This document shows positions 34,728 through 43,538 of a stretch of 64,000 nt of DNA, one piece after another. How positions within the stretch are numbered: position 1 is the first letter of the stretch; each line of letters starts with the position of its first letter. The notes below the pieces were generated by a model. The model made no database searches, had not been told where the DNA came from, and saw only the letters and a list, made by a program, of their open reading frames with translations. The translations under genes were made by a program, and so were the position numbers. This DNA comes from a bacterium. Its GTDB lineage: Bacteria > Pseudomonadota > Alphaproteobacteria > Rhodobacterales > Rhodobacteraceae. The stretch spans positions 62,001 through 126,000 of the forward strand of contig WGOE01000012.1 in the NCBI GenBank assembly GCA_016124195.1, written 5' to 3'.

Positions 34728-36266
34728 CTATTCGCCGCGCGGAACCATGCGGTTGGCCAGTGGCACCTCGTCCAGCTGGAAGGCGAAGACGAGGGCGATC
34801 ACCCCCATGCCGGCCGCGATCCAGTAGATCGGATGGATCGCGTCGATGACGGCGGCGGCCACGATGGCCTGCATGTCGGGCGCAAGCTTGGCCATGGTCT
34901 GCGGCCCAAGCTGGGCGCCGCCGCCCACCGCCGCCGCGGCATCGCCCAGTCCGCTGACGAGCCAGCTGGAAAACATCGCGCCAAAGGCCGCAACGCCAAG
35001 GGCGCCGCCGCATTGCCGCACGAGGATGCCTGCCGCCGTGGCGGTGCCCAAAGTCTCACGCGGGACGGCGTTCTGCACGGCGGTCGTCACGACCGGGAAG
35101 ATGCAGCCCATGCCCAAGCCCACCACCACGAGCGTCACGCTGAAGACCGCAGTCCCGGTGTCGCGCGCCAGTTGGGTCAGGCCCAGCATGCCAAGGATCA
35201 GAAGGCTGGCCCCGATCATCGGCAGGATCTTGTACCGGCCGGTCCGCCCCATGTACTGCCCCGCGAGCGTCGAGGCGCAGACGATGCCCAGCGTCAGCGG
35301 GATGAGCTGCAGGCCCGATCCGGTCGGCGTGGCACCCTTGGCGATTTGCAGATACAGGGGCAGGAAGGTGATCGCCCCGAACAGCGCCGCCCCCACGACA
35401 AAGCCCAGGACCGAGGTCACCCAGAACACGTTCATCCCGAACAGATAAAGCGGCAGGATCGGCTCGGCCGCGCGCCGCTCGATCGCGATGAAGCTGGCAA
35501 AGCCCAGGATGGTCAGCGCCGCCAGCGCCGCCGCACTGGTCGAGACCCAGTCAAAGCTGCGCCCGCCAAGGCTGGTCAGCAGGGTCAGCGCGCCCAGGCC
35601 GATCGTCAGGGCGATGGCGCCGGCCCAGTCGATCCTGTGGCTGGTGCGGATCCCGCGCGGCTTGAAGCTCGCGGCAAAGCCGATCCAGGCGACCAGCCCT
35701 AGCGGGATGTTGATGAAGAAGATCCAGTGCCAGTTGGCGTTCTGCGACAGCCAGCCGCCCGCCAGCGGCCCCAGCACGGACGAGGTCGAGAAGACGGCCG
35801 CGAAAACTCCCTGGATCTTGCCCCTCTCGCGCGGCGGGACCACATCGCCCACCACCGACAGCGCCAGCACGAATAACCCGCCGCCGCCCAGGCCCTGCAA
35901 GGCGCGCGACACGATCAGGAAGGTCATCGAGGTCGCAAACCCGCACAGCGCCGACCCGATCATGAAGATCGAGACGCAGACAAAGATCGTGTTGCGTCGC
36001 CCGTAAAGGTCGCCCAGCTTGCCGTAAAGCGGCGCCACGATGGTCGAGGTCAGGATATAGGCCGTCACCACCCAGGACAGGTGATCAAGGCCCCCCAGGT
36101 CGGCCACGATGGTCGGCAGGGCGGTCGAGACGATGCTTTGGTCCAGTGCTGCCAGCAACAGCAAAAGGCCGATCGACAGGATGACCAGCCGGGTCGATCC
36201 GGCCTCGGGGGCGGCGAATGGCGTCCGGCCCGCGGTCGGGCGGGCTTCTTGGGCATCGGGGGGCAT
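34728..36266 (-). CDS. MFS drug exporter, DHA2 (EmrB/QacA) family, 14 helices
   Basis: A 512-residue inner-membrane proton antiporter with about fourteen hydrophobic helices. STALPTIVADLGGLDHLSWV and the loop motif GKLGDLYGRRNT are typical of DHA2 exporters, and ALQGLGGGGLFVLALSVVGD lies in the antiporter motif region. The family exports lipophilic drugs, dyes or related compounds. A MarR-family regulator is encoded divergently 117 bases away, with a palindrome between, so the pump is probably controlled by it. The substrates are unknown. Confidence 0.86.
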   Translation of the reverse strand: MPPDAQEARPTAGRTPFAAPEAGSTRLVILSIGLLLLLAALDQSIVSTALPTIVADLGGLDHLSWVVTAYILTSTIVAPLYGKLGDLYGRRNTIFVCVSIFMIGSALCGFATSMTFLIVSRALQGLGGGGLFVLALSVVGDVVPPRERGKIQGVFAAVFSTSSVLGPLAGGWLSQNANWHWIFFINIPLGLVAWIGFAASFKPRGIRTSHRIDWAGAIALTIGLGALTLLTSLGGRSFDWVSTSAAALAALTILGFASFIAIERRAAEPILPLYLFGMNVFWVTSVLGFVVGAALFGAITFLPLYLQIAKGATPTGSGLQLIPLTLGIVCASTLAGQYMGRTGRYKILPMIGASLLILGMLGLTQLARDTGTAVFSVTLVVVGLGMGCIFPVVTTAVQNAVPRETLGTATAAGILVRQCGGALGVAAFGAMFSSWLVSGLGDAAAAVGGGAQLGPQTMAKLAPDMQAIVAAAVIDAIHPIYWIAAGMGVIALVFAFQLDEVPLANRMVPRGE

Positions 36267-36331
36267 TCAGGTCTCCTGTTCGCGAGCGTACTTGCTTACG
36301 CGAGATGGAATTATATGTCAATAGCATGTAA

Positions 36332-36346
36332 ATGTGATTGTCACAT
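36332..36346. promoter_or_regulatory. Candidate MarR operator ATGTGATTGTCACAT
   Basis: A 15-bp palindrome (TGTGA-ttg-TCACA core) in the AT-rich gap between the divergent exporter and MarR genes. It is flanked by partly symmetrical ATGTCAA/TTGACAT sequences at 36315-36321 and 36349-36355. Confidence 0.5.
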
Positions 36347-36383
36347 ACTTGACATGAGCACGCATCTCGGCGATGGCAGGGAC

Positions 36384-36959
36384 ATGAGCGATACAAGCCC
36401 GCGCCCCGCGCCCGTCACCTCCCCGCATGAGCGGGTCAGAACCAGCCTTCAGGCCGCAGGCTTTTCAGACGCGGCGGCCATGGCGCTTCTGTCGCTGGAC
36501 ACCGACCATTTCCACTATGTGCGCCGGGTGATGAAGGGCGATGTGCCACAAAGCCTGATGGAGGAATTGGGCGCGGGGCTGGAGGCCACGCAGTTCCACG
36601 CCCTGTCCTCGATCCTGCGGATCAAGGGTGGCTACGGCCGCGCGCCGCAAGAGGCGACGGTGGGCCTTCTGGCCGAAGAGATGGCGATCGACCCCTCGCG
36701 CGCCAGCCGGATTGCCGCCGATCTGGTGGACCGCGGGCTTCTGGCGCGCGCGGTCAGCCAGGAGGACGGGCGCCGTTCCGTGCTGGTGCCGACCGAGGCG
36801 GCCTGGGCGCTGATGGACGGCTTTCTTCGGGCCAAGTGGCAGCGCACGGTGAAGCTCTTTGCCAGTTGGTCCGAGGAAGACATCCTGAACTTCGCCCGGC
36901 TTTTTGGCCGCTATACCGAAGGCATGCGCGAACAATATCCCGGGGCGCGGCCGGGCTGA
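36384..36959 (+). CDS. MarR family transcriptional regulator
   Basis: A 191-residue winged helix regulator. The DNA-binding part is visible in VGLLAEEMAIDPSRASRIAA and DLVDRGLLARAVSQEDGRRS, with the wing ending VLVPTEAAW. Helices at both ends (ATQFHALSSILRI and RTVKLFASWSEEDILNFARL) form the dimer. Starts at 36354 and 36384 are in frame; 36384 is preferred since GCAGGGA lies just before it, whereas 36354 overlaps the flank of the palindrome. It is divergent from the DHA2 exporter and is its likely repressor, released by a small aromatic or drug ligand. Confidence 0.82.
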   Translation: MSDTSPRPAPVTSPHERVRTSLQAAGFSDAAAMALLSLDTDHFHYVRRVMKGDVPQSLMEELGAGLEATQFHALSSILRIKGGYGRAPQEATVGLLAEEMAIDPSRASRIAADLVDRGLLARAVSQEDGRRSVLVPTEAAWALMDGFLRAKWQRTVKLFASWSEEDILNFARLFGRYTEGMREQYPGARPG

Positions 36960-37084
36960 TCGCGGCCTGACGCGGCGCCATCTGGGTGCAAGGGCGGCCG
37001 GTTCTACCGGCAAACCGCTGCGATTGCGCGAACATTCCAAGAACGGCGCTTCCCCTTTGCCCGGGACGGCGCTACATTCGCCCG

Positions 37085-39433
37085 ATGAGCGACTCTTTTT
37101 CCGCCTCCGACGCCGTTCCCCTGTCGCGCCGCGCGCTGGCCCAGCGGCCGGCGCCCTATCTTGATGACCTCAACCCCGCGCAGCGCGCGGCGGTCGAGGC
37201 GCTGGATGGCCCGGTCCTGATGCTGGCCGGCGCTGGCACCGGCAAGACCAAGGCGCTGATTGCCCGCATCGTGCATCTGCTTGCGATGGGCAAGGCGCGG
37301 CCGAACGAGATTCTGTCGGTGACCTTCACCAACAAGGCCGCGCGCGAGATGAAGCTGCGCATCGCCCGCATCCTGGGCGAGGCGGCCGAGGGCATGGCCT
37401 GGATGGGCACGTTCCATTCGTTGTCGGTCAAGATCCTGCGCCGCCATGCCGAACTGGTCGGGCTGAAGTCCAACTTCACCATCCTCGACACCGACGACCA
37501 GATCCGCCTGCTGAAACAGCTGATCTCGGCCGCCAATATCGACGAAAAGCGCTGGCCGGCGCGCCTTCTGGCCAGCCTGATCGACGGATGGAAGAACCGC
37601 GCGCTCTTGCCCGAACGGGTGCCGACCGCGGAAGCCTCGGCCTACAACAACCGCGGGACCGAGCTTTACGAAGCCTATCAGGAGCGGCTCAAAACCCTGA
37701 ACGCCACCGATTTCGGCGACCTCTTGATGCATTGCGTGACGATCTTCCAGAAACACCCCGATGTGCTGGAACAATATCAGCGCTGGTTCCGCTATATCCT
37801 GGTGGACGAATATCAGGACACCAACGTCGCGCAGTATCTGTGGCTGCGGCTTCTGGCGCAGGGCCATCGCAACATCTGCTGCGTGGGCGATGACGACCAG
37901 TCGATCTATGGCTGGCGCGGGGCCGAGGTCGGCAACATCCTGCGTTTCGAGGCCGATTTTCCCGGCGCCAAAGTGGTGCGGCTGGAGCAGAACTACCGCT
38001 CGACCCCGCATATCCTCGCCGCCGCCTCGGGCGTGATCGCGGCCAATGCGGGCCGTCTGGGCAAGACGCTCTGGACCGAAGAGACCGAGGGCGAGAAGGT
38101 CCGCCTGATCGGCCATTGGGACGGCGAGGAAGAGGCGCGCTGGATCGGCGAAGAGATCGAGGCCTTGCAGCGTGGCGGGCGCGGCATCGGGCCGGTGGGG
38201 CTGGACGACATCGCCATCCTCGTGCGGGCCAGTCACCAGATGCGCGCCTTCGAAGACCGTTTCCTGACCATCGGCCTGCCGTACCGGGTGATCGGCGGCC
38301 CGCGGTTCTATGAACGCCAGGAAATCCGCGATGCCATGGCCTATTTCCGGCTTGCGGTCAGCCCCGAGGATGACCTCGCTTTCGAGCGAGTGATCAATGT
38401 GCCCAAGCGCGGTCTGGGCGACAAGGCGCAGGCCGATATCCAGCGTGCGGCGCGCGGCGCGGGCGTGTCCCTGTTGGACGGCGCGCGCGAAGCGGTGGCG
38501 CGCGGGATGATCGGCGGCAAGGGCGGCAGCCAGCTGCGCGCCTTTGTCGAGAATATCGACCTCTGGCATGAAGCGATCCAGCGGCCGCACAACCATATCG
38601 AACTGGCCGAGGCGATCCTCGACGGGTCGGGCTACACGGCGATGTGGCAGAACGACAAGACGCCCGAGGCGCCGGGGCGGCTGGAAAACCTGAAAGAACT
38701 GGTCAAAGCGCTGGAACAGTTCGAGAATTTGCAAGGCTTCCTTGAACATGTCTCGCTGATCATGGACAACGAGACCGAAGAGGCCAGCGAGAAGGTCTCG
38801 ATCATGACGCTGCACGCGGCCAAGGGGCTGGAATTTCCCGCGGTCTTTCTGCCCGGCTGGGAGGATGGCCTGTTCCCGAGCCAGCGCAGCATGGACGAAA
38901 GCGGGCAGAAGGGGCTCGAGGAAGAACGGCGGCTGGCCTACGTGGGCATCACGCGGGCCGAGCGGCTTTGCACGATCTCTTTCGCCTCGAACCGCCGGGT
39001 CTATGGCCAGTGGCAAAGCCAGTTGCCGTCGCGCTTCATCGACGAATTGCCGGGCGATCATGTGACGGTGCTTACGCCGCCCGGGCTTTATGGCGGCGGC
39101 TTCGGGGCTGCGGCGCCGGCCCATGGCTCGGCCATCGAAAGCCGGGCGCTCAAGGCGGATGTCTACAACTCGCCGGGCTGGAAGCGGATGGCCGACCGCG
39201 CCGGCACGCGCCCGATGAGCCAGCCGCGCGAGGCGCGCGACATGGTGATCGATGCGCAGGCCGTTTCGGGCTATGGCATCGGCGACCGGGTGTTCCACCA
39301 GAAGTTCGGCTATGGTGAGGTGATCGAGGTCGAGGGCGACAAGCTTGACATCGAATTCGATCATGCCGGGTCCAAGAAGATCGTGGCGCGCTGGGTGATG
39401 CCGGCGCATCAGGTCTCGGACGTGCCGTTCTAG
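37085..39433 (+). CDS. uvrD: UvrD/PcrA-type superfamily 1 DNA helicase
   Basis: A 782-residue 3'-5' helicase acting in nucleotide excision and mismatch repair and in clearing stalled complexes. Walker A GAGTGKT is at 49-55; further motifs are VDEYQDT (II), DDQSIYGWRGAE (III), QNYRS (IV), TLHAAKGLEFPAVFLPGWED (V) and EEERRLAYVGITRAERL (VI). The C-terminal domain (GDRVFHQKFGYGEVIEVEGD) is the PcrA/UvrD tail that binds RNA polymerase. TACATT at 37073-37078 is a plausible -10 so close to the ATG at 37085 that the message may be nearly leaderless. The longer frame from 36986 is rejected on that ground. Confidence 0.93.
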   Translation: MSDSFSASDAVPLSRRALAQRPAPYLDDLNPAQRAAVEALDGPVLMLAGAGTGKTKALIARIVHLLAMGKARPNEILSVTFTNKAAREMKLRIARILGEAAEGMAWMGTFHSLSVKILRRHAELVGLKSNFTILDTDDQIRLLKQLISAANIDEKRWPARLLASLIDGWKNRALLPERVPTAEASAYNNRGTELYEAYQERLKTLNATDFGDLLMHCVTIFQKHPDVLEQYQRWFRYILVDEYQDTNVAQYLWLRLLAQGHRNICCVGDDDQSIYGWRGAEVGNILRFEADFPGAKVVRLEQNYRSTPHILAAASGVIAANAGRLGKTLWTEETEGEKVRLIGHWDGEEEARWIGEEIEALQRGGRGIGPVGLDDIAILVRASHQMRAFEDRFLTIGLPYRVIGGPRFYERQEIRDAMAYFRLAVSPEDDLAFERVINVPKRGLGDKAQADIQRAARGAGVSLLDGAREAVARGMIGGKGGSQLRAFVENIDLWHEAIQRPHNHIELAEAILDGSGYTAMWQNDKTPEAPGRLENLKELVKALEQFENLQGFLEHVSLIMDNETEEASEKVSIMTLHAAKGLEFPAVFLPGWEDGLFPSQRSMDESGQKGLEEERRLAYVGITRAERLCTISFASNRRVYGQWQSQLPSRFIDELPGDHVTVLTPPGLYGGGFGAAAPAHGSAIESRALKADVYNSPGWKRMADRAGTRPMSQPREARDMVIDAQAVSGYGIGDRVFHQKFGYGEVIEVEGDKLDIEFDHAGSKKIVARWVMPAHQVSDVPF

Positions 39434-39447
39434 GCGGATGGCGGCGG

Positions 39448-39491
39448 CGGGGGCCCACCCCCGCACCCCGGGGATATTTGCGAACAGATGA
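39448..39491 (+). repeat. Dispersed intergenic hairpin/TATTT-GATGAA element, copy D
   Basis: Stem GCGGGGG-ccca-CCCCCGC followed by ACCCCGGGGATATTTGCGAA and CAGATGAAAG. It lies 14 bases after the uvrD stop, between the convergent uvrD and benE genes. Confidence 0.6.
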
Positions 39492-39497
39492 AAGACA

Positions 39498-40652
39498 TCA
39501 GCCGCGCAGGCGGTGGGCCGCGCTTTCGAGCATGAGCATGGCCAGACCGGCGAGCAGGCCCCAGAAGGCCGAACCGATGCCCAGCAGCGCCAGGCCCGAG
39601 GCCGTGACGGTCAGCGTGATGCTGGCCGCAAAGCGGCTGTGCGGTGCGGCGAAGGCGCCGGCCAGCGCGCCGGTCAGTGGCCCGAGCAGCGCCAGCCCGA
39701 CCAGAAGCGTCAGGATCTGCGGCGGCATGGCTTGCAGCAGGGTGACGATGACCGGGCCCGCAAGGCCCAGGCCGGCCCAGGCCAGGGCGTAGAACAGGCC
39801 GACCTTCCAGCGCTGATCGCGGTCGGGATGGACGTCATCGCCAAGGCAGATGGCGGCGGTGATCGCCGCCATGCTGATCGGATGGGCGCCGAAGAGCCCA
39901 GCCAGAGCCGAAAGCGCGCCGGTGGTGCGCAGGGCGGGGCCGACCGGCGGCTCGTACCCGGCCGCGCGCAGCGTGGCAAAGCCGGGCAGGTTCTGCCCGG
40001 CCATGGTCACCAGATACAGGGGCAAGCCAAGGCCGATCAGCACATCGGCGCGGAACTCGGGTGCAATGAAGGTCAGGTGCGGCCAGGGCAGGGTGAGGGC
40101 GGGGATCGCCGCTCCGCCCGGGCCGAAGGCTGCGACGAGCCCCACGCCCAGTGCCGCCAAAACCGCCAGCGCCGGATTTGCCAGACGGACCAGCGCAAAG
40201 ACAAGGCCGATGGCCAGCCCGGCGTAGCCCAGTGGCCCCGCCGCGGCCAGGCCCTTGAGGCAGAAGGGCAAGAGCACGCCCGCCAGCATGGCCGCGGCCA
40301 GCGGGTCGGGGATGCGCGCCACGGCCCGGCCCAGCGGGCGGATCATGCCGGTCAGCGCGATCAGCAGACCGCACAGAACGAAGGCGCCGACCGCCTGCGC
40401 CATGGTGATGCCCGTGGAGGCGGCGACCAGCGCCGCTCCGGGCGTGGACCAGGCCAGCACCACCGGCACCCTTGCGCCCCAGGACAGGGCGGCCGAGCCC
40501 GTCGCCTTGGCCAGACAGATCGCCAGCACCCAGCTTGCCGTCTGGGACGGCGTGGCCCCCAGGGCCTGTGCCGCGGCCAGAACCAGGGCGATCGTGCTGC
40601 CGTAGCCCACCAATGCGGCCACCAGAGCCGCCGAAATCATTGAAAGCCGCAT
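39498..40652 (-). CDS. BenE family benzoate/H+ symporter-like transporter
   Basis: A 384-residue membrane protein with about twelve hydrophobic segments. Family features are VVLAWSTPGAALVAAS near residues 64-79, LYLVTMAGQNLPGFATLRAAGY and GAHPISMAAITAAICLGDDV. BenE proteins are proton-coupled importers of benzoate, but no aromatic degradation genes occur here, so the cargo is uncertain. It converges with uvrD. The stop lies just beyond repeat element D. Confidence 0.85.
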   Translation of the reverse strand: MRLSMISAALVAALVGYGSTIALVLAAAQALGATPSQTASWVLAICLAKATGSAALSWGARVPVVLAWSTPGAALVAASTGITMAQAVGAFVLCGLLIALTGMIRPLGRAVARIPDPLAAAMLAGVLLPFCLKGLAAAGPLGYAGLAIGLVFALVRLANPALAVLAALGVGLVAAFGPGGAAIPALTLPWPHLTFIAPEFRADVLIGLGLPLYLVTMAGQNLPGFATLRAAGYEPPVGPALRTTGALSALAGLFGAHPISMAAITAAICLGDDVHPDRDQRWKVGLFYALAWAGLGLAGPVIVTLLQAMPPQILTLLVGLALLGPLTGALAGAFAAPHSRFAASITLTVTASGLALLGIGSAFWGLLAGLAMLMLESAAHRLRG

Positions 40653-40692
40653 GGATGCCCCGGTTTTCCGCCTTTATCGGCGCGGGTCTGGA

Positions 40693-41736
40693 CTAGGGCA
40701 AGTCGATTGTCACGGGGAAATGATCCGACCCGGTCAGGATCGCGGCCTGCAGTTCGGGCACCGCCGCGATGCGCGGATCGTTGAAAGGGTGCCAGATGCG
40801 CCAGGCCGGCCCCTCGGCGAACAGATCGGCCGAGACCATGATGTAATCGAGGAGCGCCTCGAAATAGCAGTTCTGCGGGGCGAGCCAGAACCGGGCAGAG
40901 GTGGGGCGCAGGCCGGCACGCTGGTTCAGCGCCAGAAAGGCATGCGGATCGTAAAGCCGGTTCGGGCGCGGCAGGCCGAGGCCCAGCATCACCTCGACCC
41001 CAGACTGGCCGAACAGCCTTTGGTAGCGGTCGAGCCCCGGACCGTCGTTGAAATCGCCCAGCACGATCAGGCTGTCATGGCGTGTCAGATGCTCTTCGGC
41101 GCGGGCGCGCAGCCAGTGGCATTCGGCCAGTTGCTTGCGGCGGTTCTCGATCGAGATGCGGCGGAAGTCGTCCTTGTTGGTCACGCCGTGCGGGATCTTG
41201 GATTTGGCATGGACGCCGATCAGATGCAGGTTGCGGGCGCCGGCGGTGACCGACAATTCGAGGGGCGGTTTGGAGAAGACCACCAGTTCGTCCACCCCGT
41301 CGGCATTGATGTCATGCCGCAGGCCCGTGTCAAAGCGCGGCGCGCCCCCTGGGCCAAGCGGCGCACCCTTGGCCGGGGCAGGGGTGCCCTGCGGGTCGTG
41401 ACCCACGCGGATCACGTCGGGATCGTAAAGGAAGGCAATCTCCTGTTCGGTATCGGAGGCAAAGCCGATGATCGCCTTTCGGGTGCGCAAACCGCACATC
41501 CGGGCAAAAGCCTCGAGCGCCGCAGTGGTCGAACGTTTGCGGCTTTGATCCGGCGCCTCGATGATCATGATGCCATCGGCGTTGAGCGCGGTGAAGACGA
41601 TGCCAAGGGCGGCCAGTTGATCGGCCTTGGTGATGTTGTAGCGGGCCGACAGTTCCGCCGTGGCCACGGGCTGGCCCTTGTCATCGAAAAGGGCGTTCAT
41701 CCATTCGACGTTGTAGGTGGCCAGTCGCAGGGTCAT
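40693..41736 (-). CDS. Endonuclease/exonuclease/phosphatase (EEP) superfamily protein
   Basis: A 347-residue metal-dependent hydrolase of the DNase I-like fold. The set of motifs is complete: TYNVEWM at the start (Asn), IIEAPD (metal Glu), HAKS, VLGDFNDGPG (Asp/Asn) and GSDHFPVTIDLP (Asp-His). Members cut DNA, RNA caps or phosphoesters of lipids, and the sequence does not say which. No signal peptide is seen. It overlaps the DnaJ-like gene by 4 bases (ATGA). Confidence 0.82.
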   Translation of the reverse strand: MTLRLATYNVEWMNALFDDKGQPVATAELSARYNITKADQLAALGIVFTALNADGIMIIEAPDQSRKRSTTAALEAFARMCGLRTRKAIIGFASDTEQEIAFLYDPDVIRVGHDPQGTPAPAKGAPLGPGGAPRFDTGLRHDINADGVDELVVFSKPPLELSVTAGARNLHLIGVHAKSKIPHGVTNKDDFRRISIENRRKQLAECHWLRARAEEHLTRHDSLIVLGDFNDGPGLDRYQRLFGQSGVEVMLGLGLPRPNRLYDPHAFLALNQRAGLRPTSARFWLAPQNCYFEALLDYIMVSADLFAEGPAWRIWHPFNDPRIAAVPELQAAILTGSDHFPVTIDLP

Positions 41737-42407
41737 GCGGCGCGCCGCGAAATCTCTTCCCAGGCGGCGTTGATGGCCCGCATCCGGTCCTCGGCCAGCT
41801 GGATGGCCTCGGGCGGAACGCCGCGCGCCACCATGACATCCGGATGCGAGGCCTTGACGGCCTCGCGCCAGGCCCGGCGCGCCTCGTCCAGCGAGGCATG
41901 GGGCGGGACGCCCAGCACGGCATAGGGGTCGTCCTTGACATGGCGGGCGCGCAGGGCGGCAAAGCAGCGCTCGTCCAGGCCGAAGATGCGGGCGACCTCG
42001 TGCAGGAACTCTTCCTCGGCCGGGTGGAATTCGCCATCGGCGGCGGCGATGTGAAACAGGCCCTCCATCAGGTCGATCATCACGTCGCGGTCGTCGGGGC
42101 CGAACATGGCGCGGATCTGGCGGGCATAGGCGTCAAAGCCCGCCACGTCCTGCCGCGCGAGGTTGAAGACGCGGGCGGCGCTGGCCTCTTCGCCGGGTGG
42201 GATCTTGAAGACGCGGCGGAAGGCCGTCACCTCGTCGCGGGTGACCTGGCCGTCGGCCTTGGCCATCTTGGCCCCGAGTGCGATCACCGCGATGGTGAAG
42301 CCGACAGAGCGCTGCGGTGCCACGCGCAGCTTTTCGAAGACGGACGACAGGCCCTCGCCTTTGGCAAGGGCCGACAAAGCCTCGGATATGCGGGTCCAGA
42401 TCGACAT
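41733..42407 (-). CDS. DjlA-like co-chaperone: TerB-type domain plus J-domain
   Basis: A 224-residue protein. Residues 30-140 form an all-helical TerB-like domain (KMAKADGQVTRDEVTAFRRV, HIAAADGEFHPAEEEFLHEV, two acidic D-G-x helical repeats). The last 65 residues are a J-domain: DPYAVLGVPPHASLDEARRA, the key HPD in KASHPDVM, and a final helix. J-domains stimulate DnaK ATPase activity. Unlike E. coli DjlA there is no N-terminal membrane helix, so it should be soluble. Starts at 42413 and 42407 are two codons apart; neither has a strong ribosome site. Coupled to the EEP gene. Confidence 0.84.
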   Translation of the reverse strand: MSIWTRISEALSALAKGEGLSSVFEKLRVAPQRSVGFTIAVIALGAKMAKADGQVTRDEVTAFRRVFKIPPGEEASAARVFNLARQDVAGFDAYARQIRAMFGPDDRDVMIDLMEGLFHIAAADGEFHPAEEEFLHEVARIFGLDERCFAALRARHVKDDPYAVLGVPPHASLDEARRAWREAVKASHPDVMVARGVPPEAIQLAEDRMRAINAAWEEISRRAA

Positions 42408-42438
42408 GGCCATACTCTACCCGCGGATCGCCGCGCTG

Positions 42439-42933
42439 TCAGGATAGGAATTTCTGCATCAGCACAAGATCCATGTAGCGGTCGAACTTGTGGCCCGCCT
42501 CGCGGATGCGGGCGCATTCGGCATAGCCCATGGCCTGATGAAAGCGCAGGCCTTCCGCGTTTTCGGCGCTGACACCGGCCAGGATCTGATGCGCGCCCTC
42601 TTCGGCGGCATGCCGTTCGATCGCGGTCAGAAGCGCGCGGCCAAGGCCCTTGCCGCGTGCGGCGGGGGCCAGGATGATCGAATGTTCCATGGTCCGCGCA
42701 TAGCCCACGCCAAGACGAAACTGGCCATAGGTCGCAAAGCCGAGGATCGCGCCGTCTTCTTCATCGGCCGCCACCAGAAAGCCGTGACCGGCGGTCTGGC
42801 GCGACACGATCAGGGCCGCCACCTCTTCAGGCGTCTTGATGATGGCGTTGAAGGTCACGGCAGTGTCGCGGATCCAGGGGTTCCAGATCTCGGCAATGGC
42901 GGGGGCATCCAGGACGGTGGCGGGACGGATCAT
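42439..42933 (-). CDS. GNAT family N-acetyltransferase
   Basis: A 164-residue acetyl-CoA-dependent transferase of the phosphinothricin/MddA-like group. IRPATVLDAPAIAEIWN is a typical start, and the CoA loop is ILAPAARGKGLGRALLTAIE, with NAEGLRFHQAMGYAECARIR after it. Relatives acetylate phosphinothricin, methionine sulfone or small amines. AGGAGC precedes the ATG, whose first base coincides with the last base of the upstream VOC stop (TGATG), so translation is coupled. Confidence 0.85.
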   Translation of the reverse strand: MIRPATVLDAPAIAEIWNPWIRDTAVTFNAIIKTPEEVAALIVSRQTAGHGFLVAADEEDGAILGFATYGQFRLGVGYARTMEHSIILAPAARGKGLGRALLTAIERHAAEEGAHQILAGVSAENAEGLRFHQAMGYAECARIREAGHKFDRYMDLVLMQKFLS

Positions 42934-43538
42934 CACAGGCTCCTGTCGCCATGCGGCGTGTGAAAGGTGGCCGTCAGCGCCTTTTCGCGGCCGAACACGA
43001 TGTGCAGGCGCGGATCATGCAGGGCAATCGCGGCGCGCAGCATCTTGGGCCGGGGGTGATGCAGGACCAGCTTCTTCAGCCGCACCCCGACGTCAGGCAA
43101 AAGCTGGGTCGGATGCAGCGGCGTCAGCCATTGGATCAGCGCAGGGTAAGCGCCGGCAAAGGGCAGCACACCCGAGGCCGGAACCGCCATCCGCCAGAAG
43201 AAGTCGCCGCGCGACAGCGCAACCGGCCTGCCCACGCCGCGCGGGCTGGCCGCGATGTCGGCGGCCAGATCGTCCGACCGCGCCACCCAGTTGGTCAGGC
43301 GCGGCGGCCCGGCAAAGCGGTCCAGATCGAACCAGCGCGCCTGCCCGGGCTGCGGCGCCTCGGGGTCGATGGCGATCACTTCAAGGTAAAGGTCGCCCAT
43401 GCCCAGAAGCCGATTGTGCGTGCCCATCAGGGCATGTTTGCCGCCGCCCGCCATCTTGACGCCAAGCGCCGTCTCTACCCTTTCCACCCCTTCCTCCAGC
43501 GTGGCGGCCGACAGGGCGATATGGTCGAAGGTCAGCAT
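42933..43538 (-). CDS. VOC superfamily protein (glyoxalase-like domain)
   Basis: A 201-residue protein. MLTFDHIALSAATLEEGVER is the characteristic beta-alpha-beta start of the vicinal oxygen chelate fold, and HNRLLGMGDLYLEVIAIDPE continues the first module. The substrate is unknown. The second module is diverged, as in the Glyoxalase_3 group. It is coupled by one-base TGATG overlaps both to the Ppx gene upstream and to the acetyltransferase downstream. Confidence 0.78.
   Translation of the reverse strand: MLTFDHIALSAATLEEGVERVETALGVKMAGGGKHALMGTHNRLLGMGDLYLEVIAIDPEAPQPGQARWFDLDRFAGPPRLTNWVARSDDLAADIAASPRGVGRPVALSRGDFFWRMAVPASGVLPFAGAYPALIQWLTPLHPTQLLPDVGVRLKKLVLHHPRPKMLRAAIALHDPRLHIVFGREKALTATFHTPHGDRSL

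Noticed and set aside
30946-34827. A 1293-residue open frame on the + strand
   Set aside because: It is the antisense shadow of pyruvate carboxylase. GC-rich third codon positions keep antisense frames open. The translated product has no recognisable domains and is biased to His/Arg/Gly.
37004-39466. An 820-residue minus-strand open frame
   Set aside because: Antisense shadow of uvrD, whose helicase motifs are complete on the + strand.
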